Origin: Bacteroidota bacterium
Lineage (GTDB): Bacteria; Bacteroidota; Bacteroidia; Bacteroidales; FEN-979
DNA: 64,000 nucleotides
Assembly: GCA_026391805.1 (NCBI GenBank)
Contig: JAPLDJ010000023.1
Span: 62,001 to 126,000, forward strand
Direction: 5' to 3'
Positions 62,371-64,000 of the stretch are shown here, in pieces. How positions within the stretch are numbered: the stretch's first letter is position 1; each line of letters starts with the position of its first letter. Below the pieces are notes generated by a model. The model saw only the letters and a program-made list of their open reading frames with translations. It had not been told where the DNA came from and did no database searches. A program made the translations under genes and the position numbers.

Positions 62371-62514
62371 TTGACATAAGACAAAAAGACATAAGTCATA
62401 AGACATACGACATACGTCATACGACATACGACATAAGACATAGGAATCACCACTTATGACTTATGACATATGACTTATGACAAAAAACCTGAAATCATAA
62501 CCGTTTAGCCCAGT
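62371..62514. repeat. GACATAA heptamers with inverted tail before a methyltransferase gene
   Basis: GACATAA, GACATAC and GTCATAAG-type units (62373-62443) are followed after a short spacer by CACTTATGACTTATGACATA and TGACTTATGAC (62450-62480), again the near reverse complement of the first part. No promoter-like box is evident. Confidence 0.85.
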
Positions 62515-63309
62515 ATGACCGAAATCAGCAAATTCCTCCTCTACGACGAACTCCCGCTTTGGTCGGCGCCGTTCGGAATGACACTGCTCGACACACTGCG
62601 GATAAGGAAAGGGATGAACATCCTGGATATCGGCAGCGGTGCCGGGTTTCCGATGCTGGAGATTGCAGAAAGGGCAGGGAACAGATGTACTGTTTATGGC
62701 GTCGATCCCTCGGAAGATTCGTTCGGGATGATCTCGGAAAAGATCAGTATAAAAAATATCCTTAACGCCATTATTAAAATAGGAGTTGCTGAAGAGCTGC
62801 CTTTCCCGGATCAGTTTTTCGATGCGGTGACGGCCAACAACGGAATGAACAATGTAGCCAATGAACGGAAGGCGTTGTCGGAATGTTTCAGGGTTATGAA
62901 GCCGGGAGCACAATTGGTCATTACCATGAACCTTCCTCATACGTTCGTTGAGTTTTATGAAGTGTTCGAAGAGATTTTGCAGGAGCAGCAGATGACCACT
63001 GAAGTTCTGAAACTGAAGCAACATATTAATGCTAAACGGAAACCTGTGGAATACTGGAAGGAATTGATCCTGGAAACAGGGTTTTTGATCCGTTCGATCA
63101 ACGTGGATGGATTCAGGATGAAGTTGACGGATGGCACCGCTTTCCTTCATCATTCATTCATCCGTGCTGGATTCCGGGGACCATGGGAGGAGGTTACAAA
63201 GAAGAAGGAAGTATTCACAGCCATCGAAGAGCGGCTGAACGCTTTGGCTGCAAAAAACGGAGAACTGATCCTGTCAGTTCCTTTTGCCTGTTTCGATTGC
63301 ACCAGATGA
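62515..63309 (+). CDS. Class I SAM-dependent methyltransferase (UbiE-like)
   Basis: The 264-residue protein has the motif-I segment MNILDIGSGAGFPMLEIAER (about 34-53), an acidic VYGVDPSED, the motif AEELPFPDQFFDAVTANNGM and ALSECFRVMKPGAQLVITM. This resembles UbiE/Methyltransf_11 enzymes with a longer C-terminus. Substrate unknown. A heptamer array precedes it and a terminator plus HU gene follow convergently. No start alternatives look better than ATG 62515. Confidence 0.85.
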   Translation: MTEISKFLLYDELPLWSAPFGMTLLDTLRIRKGMNILDIGSGAGFPMLEIAERAGNRCTVYGVDPSEDSFGMISEKISIKNILNAIIKIGVAEELPFPDQFFDAVTANNGMNNVANERKALSECFRVMKPGAQLVITMNLPHTFVEFYEVFEEILQEQQMTTEVLKLKQHINAKRKPVEYWKELILETGFLIRSINVDGFRMKLTDGTAFLHHSFIRAGFRGPWEEVTKKKEVFTAIEERLNALAAKNGELILSVPFACFDCTR

Positions 63310-63319
63310 CGCAAAAAAA

Positions 63320-63343
63320 GGGATACCCTGAACCGGGCATCCC
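63320..63343 (-). terminator. Rho-independent terminator between the methyltransferase and HU genes
   Basis: GGGAT-A-CCC, a six-base loop TGAACC, then GGG-C-ATCCC form a hairpin with one mismatch. The minus strand continues with seven T residues (complement of AAAAAAA at 63313-63319), so it terminates HU transcription; in the plus direction the tail TTCATTTCTT is weaker. Confidence 0.7.
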
Positions 63344-63369
63344 TTCATTTCTTACTGCCTGATGATGAA

Positions 63370-63633
63370 TTAAACTTTCAGGCTTTTGCTGGCCTTGAAC
63401 TTGACAACCTTCCGGGCAGGAATCTTGATCTCCTTGCCGGTCTGAGGATTTCTGCCTTTTCTGGCAGCTTTCTGGTAGACCAGGAAGGTTCCGAACCCCA
63501 CCAGTGAAATCTTCTGGCCTTTTCCCAATGTTTTTGTGGCAATCGTAACGATTGAATCCAGGGCGACCTTGGATTGAGCTTTTGTCAGCTTTGCACTTTT
63601 GGCAATGCTTTCAATCAGTTGGGCTTTGTTCAT
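63370..63633 (-). CDS. HU-family DNA-binding protein
   Basis: The 87-residue protein has the HU fold: MNKAQLIESIAKSAKLTKAQ at the N-terminus, VALDSIVTIATKTLGKGQ, LVGFGTFLVYQKAARKGRNP and the arm PQTGKEIKIPARKVVKFKAS. It binds DNA non-specifically as a dimer and bends it. A hairpin terminator follows (63320-63343) and a promoter with CTTG (63697-63700) and TAATTTCG (63669-63676), spaced 20 bases, precedes it on the minus strand. Confidence 0.96.
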   Translation of the reverse strand: MNKAQLIESIAKSAKLTKAQSKVALDSIVTIATKTLGKGQKISLVGFGTFLVYQKAARKGRNPQTGKEIKIPARKVVKFKASKSLKV

Positions 63634-63668
63634 GTTTGCGATTTTTTAGGTTAACAAATAGAAGCTGC

Positions 63669-63700
63669 CGAAATTAGTAAAAAACAGCGGAAAAGTCAAG
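63669..63700 (-). promoter_or_regulatory. Promoter of the HU gene
   Basis: Minus-strand CTTG (63697-63700) and TAATTTCG (63669-63676) spaced 20 bases; the HU ATG is at 63633, 35 bases further. Confidence 0.55.
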
Positions 63701-63731
63701 GATTTCTTACATTTACATTTTCACAAATTCA

Positions 63732-64000
63732 ATGTCAATATTAACAATTTCATTTTATTTACGCGAAGATGTGGTAACCATTGCCCGGGAACTGCTGGGC
63801 AAAACCCTCTATACACAGTTTGACGGGATCCTGACCGGGGGCATCATTTCAGAGACGGAGGCCTACGCAGGTGCTACAGACCGGGCTTCCCACGCATACG
63901 GACACAAGCGGACAGACCGCACGGAAGTAATGTACAACCGCGGCGGCACCGCGTACATATATCTCTGTTACGGTGTTCACTCGCTTTTCAACGTCGTCAC
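63732..64000 (+). CDS. 3-methyladenine DNA glycosylase (AAG/MPG family), cut by the right edge
   Basis: From ATG 63732 the frame stays open to the window edge (89 complete codons). The translation has [41 protein letters not shown] and [11 protein letters not shown], the first half of the alkyladenine glycosylase fold. The catalytic glutamate candidate is in SETEAY. It excises alkylated bases. A near-consensus TACATTTA (63708-63715) may be the -7 box. The gene is divergent from HU. Confidence 0.93.
   Translation, partial: MSILTISFYLREDVVTIARELLGKTLYTQFDGILTGGIISETEAYAGATDRASHAYGHKRTDRTEVMYNRGGTAYIYLCYGVHSLFNVV

Noticed and set aside
1-64000. tRNA, rRNA or riboswitch genes
   Set aside because: Reading the gaps I found no cloverleaf-like sequence with a TTCGA loop in proper context and no known riboswitch core; a covariance search would be needed to exclude small RNAs.

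Overview
The window is a chromosomal segment of a Bacteroidota bacterium, most likely of class Bacteroidia. The evidence is a type IX secretion C-terminal domain (36760-37644), a Rho factor with a long disordered N-terminal insert next to a DUF4293 membrane gene, DUF1573 and NamZ (DUF1343) proteins, fused or split forms of enzymes usual in this phylum, and many TAnnTTTG -7 promoter boxes instead of TATAAT. Genus cannot be decided from the sequence. I found no rRNA, tRNA, CRISPR array, integrase, transposase or phage gene. It reads as a core chromosome with unusually repeat-rich intergenic DNA.

Layout: 1-1552 (-) a LytS-type sensor kinase (cut by the left edge) with a LiaF-like protein; 1730-2224 (-) a ProX-type deacylase; 2804-8760 (+) a run of seven genes (dapF, GNAT, mltG, DUF2279, small membrane protein, NAD(P)HX repair, HD hydrolase); 8752-10608 (-) a topoisomerase IV B subunit; 10944-15234 (-) flippase, glycosyltransferase, nicotinamide riboside kinase, PnuC and a methyltransferase; 15334-19362 (+) antiporter, DedA and Kup; 19383-22851 (-) the two halves of a split transketolase with a vWA gene between them; 23033-27632 (+) a NagZ/beta-lactamase fusion, a membrane protein and a rhomboid protease; 27751-33477 (-) acyl-CoA synthetase, DUF1295, a FakA-FakB type fusion and a lipoprotein; 33637-41346 mixed strands with DUF1573, aminotransferase, NamZ, a T9SS cargo, an FtsX-type permease, CysH and Mpl; 41437-53129 rho, DUF4293, membrane glycosyltransferase-like proteins, YfcE-type phosphoesterase, RmuC, RlmB, FtsE and ArgF; 53280-57319 (-) sulfatase, lipid kinase and MscS; 57688-62370 (+) CitDE fusion, CitF and RecQ; then a methyltransferase, HU and the 5' end of a 3-methyladenine DNA glycosylase.

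Functional themes: cell-wall synthesis and recycling recur (DapF, MltG, NagZ/beta-lactamase fusion, NamZ, Mpl), which together could release and re-use muropeptides. NAD metabolism recurs (PnuC plus riboside kinase for salvage, NnrE/NnrD for repair). Potassium and proton handling is grouped at 15334-19362. Citrate lyase appears as CitD-CitE fusion plus CitF without its maturation genes.

The least explained part is the intergenic DNA. Nearly every gap over about 80 bases is a mosaic of a small vocabulary of short repeats: tandem arrays with a strict 7-base period but unrelated unit sequences; a 20-base palindrome found three times at exactly the same position inside a CTGTG-rich element that also exists without it; hairpins with constant arms and different stems; and stem-loops ending in CATTATTCTAG. 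Several arrays supply the stop codon or last residues of the preceding gene. This repeat system is what I would look at first.
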